From assembly GCF_009928425.1 (NCBI RefSeq), contig NZ_JAABNS010000001.1, forward strand, positions 3,534,001-3,598,000: a stretch of DNA of 64,000 nucleotides, given 5' to 3'. Of this stretch, positions 21,872 to 30,513 are shown in pieces. The stretch is from Pseudarthrobacter sp. ATCC 49987. Its GTDB lineage: Bacteria > Actinomycetota > Actinomycetes > Actinomycetales > Micrococcaceae. The translations under genes and the position numbers were made by a program. The notes below the pieces were generated by a model. The model searched no databases. It was not told where the DNA came from and saw only the letters and a list, made by a program, of their open reading frames with translations. Position 1 is the first letter of the stretch, and each line of letters begins with the position of its first letter.

Positions 21872-22999
21872 ATGGCCTCCGCTATTGGACTTTCCGCAAG
21901 CGCCCGATTCCTGCGCGGCCGGGTCCGCACCGGCCTGGTCCGGAGCCGGAACTCCCTCATGCCGGCCATCCAGATGACCGCCTGCGCAGTTGGCGCGTAC
22001 GCGTTCGCCGAGTACGTGCTGGGCCACAGCGGCCCGCTCTTCGCCGCCACGTCCTCGCTCATCTCGCTGGGCTTTTCCCGCGACCCCCGGCTGCGCCGCG
22101 TGATCGAGGTCGGCCTGGGCTGCACCATCGGCATCGTGGTCGGGGACCTGCTGCTGCACTGGCTGGGCGCCGGGATGTGGCAGGCCGCCGTCGTGCTGCT
22201 GTTCTCGATCCTGCTCGCGAGGTTCCTGGACAGCGGGACGATCTTCACCACCCAGCTGGGCCTGCAGTCCCTGCTGGTGGTGCTTCTGCCGGCGCCGGCG
22301 GGAGGTCCTTTCACCCGCAGCATCGACGCCGTCGTGGGCGGGGTGTTCGCCCTGCTGGTGACGATCCTGATCCCGAAGGACCCGCGCCGGGAACCCCGCA
22401 CCGACGTCAAGAAGCTCCTGCACGAACTCGCCGAGGTGCTGCGCGAATGTGCCTCCGCCCTGAGCTACAGCGACTCCACCCAGGCCTGGCATGCGCTGAT
22501 CCGGGGGCGGAACTGCCAGCCGCTCGTCGACGCCATGCGGCAGTCGCTGCGGTCCTCCGGCGAGGTGGCGACCCTGGCGCCGGCCTACCGCAGGCACCGG
22601 GACGAGCTGGACCAGATGGAACAGTCGCTCGACTACATCGACCTTGCGCTGCGCAACAGCCGGGTCTTTGCCCGCCGCCTGACCAGCGCCATCAATCATG
22701 CGGCCTTGTCCGACGAGGCCACGCAGAACATCGCCGAGGTCCTGCGGGACACCGCCGACGCCGTCGACGAACTCTCCCTGGGCCTGGCGGAAGTGCACGA
22801 CGGCGTCCGCCGCGCCCACCTGCGGACGGCCCGGACGGAGCTTCGGGAAATCGCCGGCCGCCTGCACCCGAGGCTGCTTGACGTGCAGCGGCTGGAGGGC
22901 GAAACGGTGGTCATGCTGTTCCGTCCGCTGATGGTGGACCTGCTCGAGGCGGCCGGGGTCGACTCCCGGGAAGCCCGGGATATCCTTCCCCCGCTGTAG
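21872..22999 (+). CDS. FUSC-like aromatic acid exporter family membrane protein
   Basis: A 375-residue protein. The N-terminal half (about 25-165) has around five to six membrane segments, including PAIQMTACAVGAYAFAEYVL and IEVGLGCTIGIVVGDLLLHW, and the family feature of a polar segment closing with IPKDPRREPR. The C-terminal 200 residues are soluble, helical and Arg/Glu-rich, probably a cytoplasmic coiled domain. It matches the FUSC/ArAE type of fusaric-acid or aromatic-acid exporter proteins. The actinobacterial versions have no proven substrate. It is divergent from pstS across about 250 bp and has no obvious operon partner. Confidence 0.78.
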   Translation: MASAIGLSASARFLRGRVRTGLVRSRNSLMPAIQMTACAVGAYAFAEYVLGHSGPLFAATSSLISLGFSRDPRLRRVIEVGLGCTIGIVVGDLLLHWLGAGMWQAAVVLLFSILLARFLDSGTIFTTQLGLQSLLVVLLPAPAGGPFTRSIDAVVGGVFALLVTILIPKDPRREPRTDVKKLLHELAEVLRECASALSYSDSTQAWHALIRGRNCQPLVDAMRQSLRSSGEVATLAPAYRRHRDELDQMEQSLDYIDLALRNSRVFARRLTSAINHAALSDEATQNIAEVLRDTADAVDELSLGLAEVHDGVRRAHLRTARTELREIAGRLHPRLLDVQRLEGETVVMLFRPLMVDLLEAAGVDSREARDILPPL

Positions 23000-23075
23000 T
23001 TGCCACTGCAGTTGCCGGGGCGCGTGCCGGGGGTGCGGGAGCGTGCATGTCGCAGGGCGCCGATAGGGTGGAGCA

Positions 23076-24449
23076 ATGGCTACCAAGACTTCCCGGGCCA
23101 CCAAGGCGCCGGGCTACAAATGCGCTGAATGCGGCTGGACCACGGCCAAGTGGGTGGGCCGCTGCGGCGAGTGCCAGGCCTGGGGCAGCGTGGAGGAAAC
23201 CGGCGGCGCCGTAGCGCGGACGACGGCGGCCACCACCGTGCTGGAGCCGGCCCGGCGGATCTCCGAGGTGGACGCCACCACCGCAGCCTTCCTGCCCACC
23301 GGTGTGGACGAACTGGACCGCGTGCTCGGCGGCGGGCTGGTCCCGGGCGCCGTGATCCTGCTGGCGGGCGAACCGGGCGTCGGCAAGTCAACCCTGCTGC
23401 TGGACGTCGCGGCCAAGTTTGCCCGCACCGCGCAGGACGTCCTTTACATCACGGGCGAGGAATCGGCCGCACAGGTCAAGCTCCGCGCGGACCGGATCGA
23501 CGCCGTCGCCGAATCCCTGTACCTCTCCGCCGAAACGGACCTCGGCCAGGCCCTGGGGCAGGTGGAGAAGCTGGAGCCGCGCCTGCTGATCGTGGACTCC
23601 GTCCAGACGATGAGCAGCGCCGACGTCGAAGGCAGCGCCGGCGGCGTCTCGCAGGTCCGGGAGGTTGCCGCCTCCCTGATCGCCGCCGCCAAGCGCCGCA
23701 ACATGACCACCCTGCTGGTCGGCCATGTGACCAAAGACGGCTCCATCGCCGGGCCCCGGCTGCTCGAGCACCTCGTGGATGTCGTGTGCCAGTTCGAAGG
23801 CGAGCGCCACTCCCGGCTGCGGCTGCTCCGGGCGGTCAAGAACCGGTACGGCCCCACCGACGACGTCGGCTGCTTCGACCTGAACGAGGACGGGATTGTG
23901 GGCCTGGCCGATCCGAGCGGGCTGTTCGTTTCGCGGACTAAGGAGCCGGTCTCCGGCACCTGCATCACGGTGACCCTGGAAGGGCGGCGCCCGCTTCTGG
24001 CCGAGGTGCAGTCCCTGCTGGCCGAAAGCTCCAGCGCCCAGCCGCGCCGGGCCACGAGCGGGCTGGACAGTTCCCGGGTGGCCATGCTGCTGGCGGTGCT
24101 CCAGCAGCGCGCCGGCTGCCTGCTCAGCAAAGACGATTCCTACGTGGCAACCGTGGGCGGCGTAAAGCTCAGCGAGCCCGCCACGGACCTCGCCGTCGCG
24201 CTGGCCGTGGCCTCCGCGAAGGCCAGGAAACCCCTGCCGGAGCGGCTCATCGCCTTCGGCGAAGTGGGTCTGGCCGGCGAGGTGCGCCCCGTGCCCGGCA
24301 TCAACCAGCGGATCCAGGAAGCCCACCGGCTGGGCTTCACCCACGCCGTGGTCCCGGCAAGCCCAAACGGCGCGGGACCGATTCCTGCGGGTTTCTCGGT
24401 GCGCGAAGTGGGACACCTGACCGAAGCCCTGAGCCTGCTGATCAGCTGA
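23076..24449 (+). CDS. radA: DNA repair protein RadA
   Basis: A 457-residue RadA (Sms), a RecA-like DnaB-type helicase that drives branch migration in recombination. The N-terminal zinc finger has Cys16, Cys19, Cys30 and Cys33 (CAECGWTTAKWVGRCGECQ). Walker A GEPGVGKST is at 98-106, Walker B in LLIVDSVQT, the RadA-specific KNRYG follows, and a Lon-like C-terminal domain ends in EVGLAGEVRPVPGINQRIQE. All parts are intact. In many actinobacteria radA neighbours disA; here disA is about 13 kb away (36684) on the same strand. Confidence 0.97.
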   Translation: MATKTSRATKAPGYKCAECGWTTAKWVGRCGECQAWGSVEETGGAVARTTAATTVLEPARRISEVDATTAAFLPTGVDELDRVLGGGLVPGAVILLAGEPGVGKSTLLLDVAAKFARTAQDVLYITGEESAAQVKLRADRIDAVAESLYLSAETDLGQALGQVEKLEPRLLIVDSVQTMSSADVEGSAGGVSQVREVAASLIAAAKRRNMTTLLVGHVTKDGSIAGPRLLEHLVDVVCQFEGERHSRLRLLRAVKNRYGPTDDVGCFDLNEDGIVGLADPSGLFVSRTKEPVSGTCITVTLEGRRPLLAEVQSLLAESSSAQPRRATSGLDSSRVAMLLAVLQQRAGCLLSKDDSYVATVGGVKLSEPATDLAVALAVASAKARKPLPERLIAFGEVGLAGEVRPVPGINQRIQEAHRLGFTHAVVPASPNGAGPIPAGFSVREVGHLTEALSLLIS

Positions 24450-24487
24450 GGCTTTCCTGCAGCCGGATCCCGGACGCGACTAAGGAC

Positions 24488-24521
24488 CCTATACTCCGCC
24501 CGGTATCGGGCGGAGTATAGG
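24488..24521. promoter_or_regulatory. 34-bp perfect palindrome between radA and the copper cluster
   Basis: CCTATACTCCGCCCG and CGGGCGGAGTATAGG are exact inverted arms of 15 bp around GTAT. There is no T-run after it in either direction, which argues against a plain terminator. TATACTCC...GGAGTATA may be an operator for the downstream SHOCT/multicopper oxidase genes. Confidence 0.55.
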
Positions 24522-24560
24522 TACAGGGACAGGCACGGCTGCGGGCGAAGGGAACTGGCC

Positions 24561-24869
24561 ATGATGGGGTACTACGGCAACGGTATCGGCTGGATGTGGC
24601 TCTGGGGTGTGCTCTTGCTGGTCGGGATCGCCGCCCTGGTGCTGCTCGCCGTCCGGCTCTTCACCGGCGGACCCGGCCACGGCGGTGCCAACCAGCCCGG
24701 CCGCTACGGCACCCCGCCCTATGGCCCGCCGGGGACTCCCCCGGGCGGCCCTGGCTTCCCCGCCGGGAAGAGCCAGGCCCGGCTGATCCTGGACGAACGC
24801 TTCGCGAGGGGCGAGCTCACCGCGGAACAGTACCGCGAGAACTTGAAAGTGCTCGGCGAGGAACGCTAG
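24561..24869 (+). CDS. SHOCT-domain small membrane protein
   Basis: A 102-residue protein with AAGGGAAC upstream of the ATG. It has one membrane segment (WLWGVLLLVGIAALVLLAVRLF), a Gly/Pro-rich linker, and a C-terminal SHOCT motif (RLILDERFARGELTAEQYRENL, about 78-97). SHOCT segments often end membrane proteins and may mediate oligomerisation. Its TAG overlaps the GTG of the multicopper oxidase by one base, so the two are co-translated. Small SHOCT proteins are frequent companions of copper-handling genes; the function is otherwise unknown. Confidence 0.8.
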   Translation: MMGYYGNGIGWMWLWGVLLLVGIAALVLLAVRLFTGGPGHGGANQPGRYGTPPYGPPGTPPGGPGFPAGKSQARLILDERFARGELTAEQYRENLKVLGEER

Positions 24870-26350
24870 TGCGGCCCGTCAGCCGCCGCGACGCCCTGCT
24901 CCTGGGCGGCCTGGGCACCGCGGCCACCGTGGCAGGCGGAGCCGGACTGTGGTGGTCCCTGGTTTCCACCCAGCAGCCGGGCAGCGGGGCCGGGGGCGCG
25001 CAAGGGACCGGGCTGCGCAGTCCCCCCGAGCTTCGCAGCGCCGGCGGCAGGCTGCAGCTCACCCTGGAGGCCGCCCGCGGACAGGTGGAGCTCGGCGGCC
25101 GGCCGGCCCGGCCCCTTTGCTACAACGGCGCTGTCCCGGGTCCCACCCTCCGCCTGCGCCCCGGCGACGAGCTCAGCATCAGGCTTGTGAACAGCATCGA
25201 CCAACCAACGAACCTGCACGTCCATGGCCTGCACGTGTCCCCGCAGGCCAACGGTGACAATGTGTTTGTCACGGTCCAGCCCGGAGCGGGTTTCGACTAC
25301 AGCTACCGGCTGCCGCCGGATCACCCGCCGGGCGTCTACTGGTACCACCCCCATCACCACGGCATGGTTGCGGGGCAGATTTTTGCAGGGCTTTTCGGGG
25401 CGATCATCGTCGAGGATCCCGAACCCATCCCGGTGAGCGCGGACCGTGTGCTGCTTGTCTCGGACACCACCCTGGACAGTGCCGGCAACATAGCCGCGGT
25501 GTCGCAGATGGAGCGCATGGCGGGCCGGGAAGGTGAACTGCTCCTGCTCAACGGGCAGAGCAGGCCACTGCTCACGGCCCGCCCGGGCGAACGGGAGCGG
25601 TGGCGGATCATCAACGCCTGCGCCGCCCGCTTCCTTCGACTCCGGCTGGACGGCCAGCGGCTGGAGCTGATCGGCATGGATTCGGGCCGGTCCCCCGCTC
25701 CCGAAGCCGTGGACGAACTCCTGCTGGCGCCGGGCAACCGGGCGGACCTGCTGGTGACGGCAGTCGACGGCGAATCCACTTTGCAGGCCCTCCCCTATGA
25801 CCGCGGCGGCATGCCGGGAATGATGGGGCAGGCGCCGTCCCCCGTCCGCGGGGCAGCCGCACTGGCGACCTTTCGGGTCGGCGGCGAATCCGCGGCCGTG
25901 CCCGGTGCCGTCGCGGTGCGGCCGGCCCCGGCGGACCTCCGGACCGCCGCCGTGGCGGCACGCCGGCAACTGGTTCTGGCGATGGGGGCGGGATCGGGAG
26001 GCATGGGCGGAGGTATGGGCGGCATGATGCAGTTCAGCATCAATGGCCGTGAATTCAGCGGGTCCCGCACGGACACGGTCGTGGCAGCCGGAACCGTGGA
26101 GGAATGGACGCTGGTCAACACGAGCCCGATGGACCACCCCTTCCACCTGCATGTGTGGCCGATGCAGCTCATCGAGGACAACGGCCTGGCGGTCGATTCC
26201 GTCATCATGCGGGACGTGGTGAACGTGCGGGCGAATGGACAGGCCACAGTCAGGGTCGCGTTCCGCGACTTCGGCGGCCGCGCGGTCTACCACTGCCACA
26301 TCCTGGACCACGAGGACCTGGGAATGATGGGCGTGATCGAGGTCCGCTGA
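24869..26350 (+). CDS. Tat-exported multicopper oxidase
   Basis: A 493-residue oxidase starting at the GTG at 24869. A twin-arginine signal (SRRDALLLGG, then a hydrophobic stretch) sends it out folded. All four copper-ligand motifs are present: HVHG (117-120), WYHPHHHG (158-165), HPFHLH (423-428) and HCHILDHEDLGMM (475-487), giving type 1, 2 and 3 copper sites; the axial ligand is the Met in this last motif. Met/Gly-rich loops (GGMPGMMGQ and GGMGGGMGGMM) resemble the Met-rich segment of CueO. It probably oxidises Cu(I) to the less toxic Cu(II) outside the membrane. It sits just before a copper ATPase. Confidence 0.92.
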   Translation: MRPVSRRDALLLGGLGTAATVAGGAGLWWSLVSTQQPGSGAGGAQGTGLRSPPELRSAGGRLQLTLEAARGQVELGGRPARPLCYNGAVPGPTLRLRPGDELSIRLVNSIDQPTNLHVHGLHVSPQANGDNVFVTVQPGAGFDYSYRLPPDHPPGVYWYHPHHHGMVAGQIFAGLFGAIIVEDPEPIPVSADRVLLVSDTTLDSAGNIAAVSQMERMAGREGELLLLNGQSRPLLTARPGERERWRIINACAARFLRLRLDGQRLELIGMDSGRSPAPEAVDELLLAPGNRADLLVTAVDGESTLQALPYDRGGMPGMMGQAPSPVRGAAALATFRVGGESAAVPGAVAVRPAPADLRTAAVAARRQLVLAMGAGSGGMGGGMGGMMQFSINGREFSGSRTDTVVAAGTVEEWTLVNTSPMDHPFHLHVWPMQLIEDNGLAVDSVIMRDVVNVRANGQATVRVAFRDFGGRAVYHCHILDHEDLGMMGVIEVR

Positions 26351-26371
26351 CCGGGGAAACTCTTGTGGATT

Positions 26372-26388
26372 ATACCCCCTAGGGGTAT
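26372..26388. promoter_or_regulatory. CsoR-type operator of the copper ATPase
   Basis: ATACCCCCTAGGGGTAT has 7-bp inverted arms around three bases. It lies 22 bp after the oxidase stop and 48 bp before the ATPase start. It closely resembles the operator at 3571-3586 next to the CsoR-family gene. Confidence 0.6.
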
Positions 26389-26435
26389 GGTGAAGCTCAA
26401 CCCGCACATCGATGGATCTCCCAGGAGCGCACATC

Positions 26436-28571
26436 ATGGAACACCGGCACGGCAACCACGCAGTCGGCGGCCAGCAGCTGAACCACCAGCACGGCGACCC
26501 GGCCGGCCAGCAACCCGGCACGATCGGGATGCATGGCACCGGCCCTGCGCCGCAGCAGGACGACGAGCACCTGGTGCACAGCCACGGCCAGCACGCCGGT
26601 CACAGCGTGGCGATGTTCAAGAACAGGTTCTGGCTGACTCTTGTCCTGGCGGTCCCGGTGGTCTTCTTCAGCCCCATGTTCGGGCAACTCCTCGGCTACG
26701 AACCTCCTGCGTTCCCCGGCTCCGGCTGGATTCCTCCCGTCCTGGGAACCGTCATTTTCTTCTATGGCGGCCAGCCGTTCCTCAAAGGCGGCCTGAACGA
26801 GCTGAAAACCGGCAAGCCGGGGATGATGCTGCTGATCGCCATGGCCATCACCGTCGCGTTCATCGCCTCATGGGTGACCACTCTGGGGATCGGCGGGTTC
26901 GACCTCGACTTCTGGTGGGAACTGGCCCTCCTGGTTGACATCATGCTGCTGGGGCACTGGATTGAAATGCGCGCCCTCGGCTCCGCCCGGGGCGCGCTGG
27001 ATGCCCTCGCGGCGCTGCTCCCGGACGAGGCCGAACGCATTACCGGGTCCGGAACCGAGATTGTCGGTGTCTCCGAGCTCAGGAGCGGCGACACCATTCT
27101 GGTCCGTTCCGGCGCGCGGATGCCGGCGGACGGAACTGTGACCGAGGGGCAGGCAGAATTCGACGAATCCATGATCACGGGTGAGTCCAAGACGGTCCTC
27201 CGCTCCCCGGGCGACCCGGTGGTCGCCGGCACGATCGCCACGGACAACAGCCTCCGCGTTCAGGTCACTGCCATCGGCGAGGACACCGCCCTCGCCGGGA
27301 TCCAGCGGCTCGTGGCCGAGGCGCAGGCATCCTCCTCACGGGCCCAGGCACTCGCGGACCGTGCCGCCGCGTTCCTGTTCTATTTCGCGGCCGGGGCCGG
27401 CGTCGTCACCTTCATCGCCTGGACACTGCTGGGCAGCGTGCCCGACGCCGTGGAACGCACCGTGACGGTGCTGGTCATCGCCTGCCCGCATGCGCTGGGC
27501 CTTGCCATCCCGCTGGTCATCGCGATCTCCACGGAGCGGGCCGCCCGGGCCGGCGTGCTGATCAAGAACCGGATGGCGCTCGAACGGATGAGGACGGTCG
27601 ACGTCGTGCTGTTCGACAAGACAGGGACCCTGACCAAGGGCGAGCCGGAACTGAAGGACGTGGCCGCCGTCGAAGGGACGGACCCTGATGGGCTGCTCGC
27701 CCTGGCCGCCGCAGCGGAATCGGACAGCGAGCACCCCCTGGCCCGCGCGATCGTCGCCGCGGCCCGCGGGCGCGGACTAGCTGTCCCGCTGGCGGGCGGT
27801 TTCACTTCACTGACCGGCCGGGGCGTCCGCGCCACGATCGGCGGCAGGACGGTCCGGGTGGGCGGCCCCGCGATGCTCAGGGAACTGCAGGCAGAGGAAC
27901 CCCCGGAACTGGCGGCCGCGACAGCTGCCTGGCGGGACCGGGGTGCGGCAGTGCTTCATGTGGTGGACGGCGACGCCGTGCTGGGCGCCGTGAGCCTTGA
28001 GGACGCCGTGCGGCCGGAATCCCGCCAGGCCGTCGCGGCGCTGCAGCACCGCGGGATCAAGGTTGCCATGATCACCGGCGACGCCCGGCAGGTGGCCCGG
28101 GCCGTGGCCACCGAGCTGAACATTGACGAGGTCTTCGCCGAGGTTCTGCCGGCGGACAAGGACAAGAAGGTGGCCGAGCTCCAGTCCCGCGGCCTCAAGG
28201 TGGCCATGGTGGGGGACGGCGTCAACGACTCCCCCGCCCTGGCCCGGGCCGAGGTGGGCATCGCGATCGGCGGGGGCACCGACGTCGCGGTGGAGTCCGC
28301 TGGCGTGGTCCTGGCCGGGAACGACCCCCGGGCGGTGCTGTCCATGGTGGACCTGTCCCGTGCGAGCTACCGGAAGATGTGGCAGAACCTCGTGTGGGCC
28401 ACGGGTTACAACATCATTGCGGTGCCACTGGCCGCCGGCGTCCTGGCGTTCGCAGGGATCGTCCTTTCCCCCGCCGCCGGGGCCGTGCTGATGTCCGCCT
28501 CCACGATCGTGGTGGCCCTCAACGCGCAGCTGCTGCGGGGCCTGAAGCTCAACCCCGCGGACGTCGGCTGA
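26436..28571 (+). CDS. CopB-type heavy-metal P-type ATPase
   Basis: A 711-residue P1B ATPase. ATG at 26436 follows CAGGAGCG; an earlier ATG at 26412 has no ribosome site. The N-terminus (1-57) is His-rich, with 11 His, instead of a CxxC metal domain. The membrane metal site is CPH (350-352), the CopB signature, rather than CPC. Catalytic parts are complete: MITGESK, DKTGTLTKG (Asp394 phosphorylated) and GDGVNDSPALA (593-603). CopB-type pumps export copper from the cytoplasm, with Cu(II) or Cu(I) reported. It fits with the upstream multicopper oxidase as a copper detoxification set. Confidence 0.93.
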   Translation: MEHRHGNHAVGGQQLNHQHGDPAGQQPGTIGMHGTGPAPQQDDEHLVHSHGQHAGHSVAMFKNRFWLTLVLAVPVVFFSPMFGQLLGYEPPAFPGSGWIPPVLGTVIFFYGGQPFLKGGLNELKTGKPGMMLLIAMAITVAFIASWVTTLGIGGFDLDFWWELALLVDIMLLGHWIEMRALGSARGALDALAALLPDEAERITGSGTEIVGVSELRSGDTILVRSGARMPADGTVTEGQAEFDESMITGESKTVLRSPGDPVVAGTIATDNSLRVQVTAIGEDTALAGIQRLVAEAQASSSRAQALADRAAAFLFYFAAGAGVVTFIAWTLLGSVPDAVERTVTVLVIACPHALGLAIPLVIAISTERAARAGVLIKNRMALERMRTVDVVLFDKTGTLTKGEPELKDVAAVEGTDPDGLLALAAAAESDSEHPLARAIVAAARGRGLAVPLAGGFTSLTGRGVRATIGGRTVRVGGPAMLRELQAEEPPELAAATAAWRDRGAAVLHVVDGDAVLGAVSLEDAVRPESRQAVAALQHRGIKVAMITGDARQVARAVATELNIDEVFAEVLPADKDKKVAELQSRGLKVAMVGDGVNDSPALARAEVGIAIGGGTDVAVESAGVVLAGNDPRAVLSMVDLSRASYRKMWQNLVWATGYNIIAVPLAAGVLAFAGIVLSPAAGAVLMSASTIVVALNAQLLRGLKLNPADVG

Positions 28572-28578
28572 CCTGAAA

Positions 28579-29223
28579 GTGACCCCCATGCCGGAGACCC
28601 CACCACGCAACCCCTCATTCGGGAGATCCTTCGCCCGGGTCGGTCCGCGGATGGACGCCCGCGGGGCCGCGGACCACCGCCGGCGCCTCCTGGCAGCGGC
28701 GCACGGCGCCGTCGTCGAAATCGGGGCAGGCTACGGGGCCACTTTCCCGTTCTACCCTTCCGCGGTGACCGGGGTACTGGCCCTCGAACCGGACGCCACG
28801 CTCCGGGAGCTGGCGCTGGCCGCTGCCAGGACTGCACCGGTGCCGGTCACCGTACAGGACGGCGTGGCGGAATCGCTGCCGGCGGCGGACGCGTCGATCG
28901 ACGTCGTCGTCTCCAGCCTGGTGCTGTGCAGCGTGTCGGACCAGTCCGCTGCCGTCGCGGAGACGGTGAGGGTACTGCGGCCGGGCGGCCTGCTGCTGTT
29001 CTATGAACACGTCCGCTCGGCGCACCGCATGCTTGCGGCCGCCGAAGACCTGGTCACACCGCTGTGGAGCCGGATGGCAGGCGGATGCCACCCCAACCGG
29101 GACACCGTCGGCGTGATCGCCGGGGCGGGCCTCACGGTGCAGGGCCTCGAGCGCTTCGGCTTTTCGGTCCTCCCCGGCAACCCGCGGCTGGCCCACGTCC
29201 TGGGGGTGGCCAGCAAACCCTGA
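28579..29223 (+). CDS. Class I SAM-dependent methyltransferase
   Basis: A 214-residue methyltransferase with motif I VVEIGAGYG (about 44-52), the acidic residue of LALEPD, DGVAESLP, then the post-motif strand IDVVVSSLVLCSV and VLRPGGLLLFYEH. The overall pattern resembles the METTL7/UbiE-like type 11 group. It starts with GTG only 7 bp after the ATPase stop and is presumably co-transcribed with it. What a methyltransferase does in a copper cluster is unclear. An alternative ATG at 28588 is possible. A strong terminator follows. Confidence 0.82.
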   Translation: MTPMPETPPRNPSFGRSFARVGPRMDARGAADHRRRLLAAAHGAVVEIGAGYGATFPFYPSAVTGVLALEPDATLRELALAAARTAPVPVTVQDGVAESLPAADASIDVVVSSLVLCSVSDQSAAVAETVRVLRPGGLLLFYEHVRSAHRMLAAAEDLVTPLWSRMAGGCHPNRDTVGVIAGAGLTVQGLERFGFSVLPGNPRLAHVLGVASKP

Positions 29224-29243
29224 CGGCCGCCCGGCGCGCAGAA

Positions 29244-29270
29244 GGGCGCCTGCCGCACTGGCAGGCGCCC
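29244..29270. terminator. Bidirectional terminator
   Basis: GGGCGCCTGCC-GCACT-GGCAGGCGCCC is a perfect 11-bp stem between the convergent methyltransferase and desaturase genes, followed by CTTCGTT on the plus strand. Confidence 0.85.
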
Positions 29271-29297
29271 CTTCGTTGCTCGCGGAAGCGGGTGGTT

Positions 29298-30500
29298 CTA
29301 GGCCTTTTTGGGCGGCAGTGCCAGCTTGAAGACCTTGGCCCAGGTGGAGCCGACCTGCTTCCAGATCGGGCCGGTGGTGTACGGCAGGCCGTAACGCTGG
29401 CAGATTTCCTGCACCTTCGGGGCCACCTCGGCGTAGCGGTTGGACGGAATGTCCGGGAAGAGGTGGTGCTCGATCTGGTGGGAGAGGTTGCCGGTCATCA
29501 GGTGCATGAACTTGGACCCGGAGATGTTGGCGGAGCCAATCATCTGCCGGACGTACCAGTCACCGCGGGTCTCGCCTTCCACCATTTCCTCGGTGAAGGT
29601 GTCCGCACCCTCGGGGAAGTGGCCGCAGAAGATCACCGCGTGCGCCCAGACATTGCGGACCGCGTTGGCGGTCAGGGTGCCGTACAGCGCCTGCTTGCCG
29701 GATCCGGTCAGCATGGCAACGGCCGGCGTGGCGGCGTAGTCCTTGGTGAACTGCGTGAGGGCCTTGCGGCCGAGGGCCTTGAGGTCCTTGGTGAGGGCCT
29801 CCTTGGACTTCTTGCCCTGCTTGTAGTCCTCCAGCTCGAGGTCGTAGATCGCGATGCCCCATTCGAAGACCGGGGCCAGCAGCGCGTTGTAGAGCGGGTT
29901 GCCCAGGTTGAAAGGCTTCCATTCCTGGTCCGCGTCCATCCGCAGCAGGTTGTACCCGACGTCGTTGTCCTTGCCGATAACGTTGGTCCAGCGGTGGTGC
30001 AGGTCATTGTGGGTGTGCTGCCAGGCGCGCGCCGGGGTCACGAAGTCCCACTCCCAGGTGGTGGAGTGGATGTCGGGGTCGCGCATCCAGTCCCACTGGC
30101 CGTGCAGGATGTTGTGCCCGAGCTCCATGTTTTCCAGGATCTTGGCGAAGCTGAGCATGGTGGTCCCGGCAACCCAGGCCGCCTTGTGCTTGCTGACCAG
30201 CAGCGTTGCACGGCCGGAAATCTCCAGTCCGCGCTGGATCTTGATCATCCGGCGGATGTAGGCGGCGTCGGACGCGCCGCGCTTGGCGAGGATGTCGTCC
30301 TTGATGGCGTCGAGTTCACGTCCCAGCTCGGCGACCTGCTCGTCGGAGAGGTGCGCGGCAGCCGGCGGCCGAACGGTCGGGCTGCCGGACTCGGCGAGGG
30401 CGCCGGGCCGCGTCTTCACGGCGCGGGGCGCTTTGGCAGAGTCGTCAGCGCCCTGGGGGGCTTCCTCGGAAAGGCTTTGCTTGTCGGAAACAATCGTCAT
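29298..30500 (-). CDS. Membrane fatty acid desaturase (DesA3-like)
   Basis: A 400-residue acyl desaturase starting at the ATG at 30500, with GAGGAG upstream; a longer reading overlaps the upstream reductase gene. The three histidine boxes that hold the di-iron centre are present: HNILHG, HNDLHHR and HQIEHHLFP. Between them lie two hydrophobic hairpins. The N-terminal 60 residues are polar and probably disordered. It follows a ferredoxin reductase gene by 13 bp. The pair matches the mycobacterial DesA3/Rv3230c arrangement, in which the reductase supplies electrons for Delta-9 desaturation of acyl-CoA. The regiochemistry here is inferred. Confidence 0.92.
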   Translation of the reverse strand: MTIVSDKQSLSEEAPQGADDSAKAPRAVKTRPGALAESGSPTVRPPAAAHLSDEQVAELGRELDAIKDDILAKRGASDAAYIRRMIKIQRGLEISGRATLLVSKHKAAWVAGTTMLSFAKILENMELGHNILHGQWDWMRDPDIHSTTWEWDFVTPARAWQHTHNDLHHRWTNVIGKDNDVGYNLLRMDADQEWKPFNLGNPLYNALLAPVFEWGIAIYDLELEDYKQGKKSKEALTKDLKALGRKALTQFTKDYAATPAVAMLTGSGKQALYGTLTANAVRNVWAHAVIFCGHFPEGADTFTEEMVEGETRGDWYVRQMIGSANISGSKFMHLMTGNLSHQIEHHLFPDIPSNRYAEVAPKVQEICQRYGLPYTTGPIWKQVGSTWAKVFKLALPPKKA

Positions 30501-30513
30501 GCGGTGGTACTCC

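Noticed and set aside
24488..24521. Simple rho-independent terminator of radA
   Set aside because: The stem is strong but no T-run follows on either strand, so it is listed as a palindrome of undecided role.
24596..24868. Longer start for the multicopper oxidase
   Set aside because: It would overlap the whole SHOCT gene in another frame; the twin-arginine signal begins right after the GTG at 24869.
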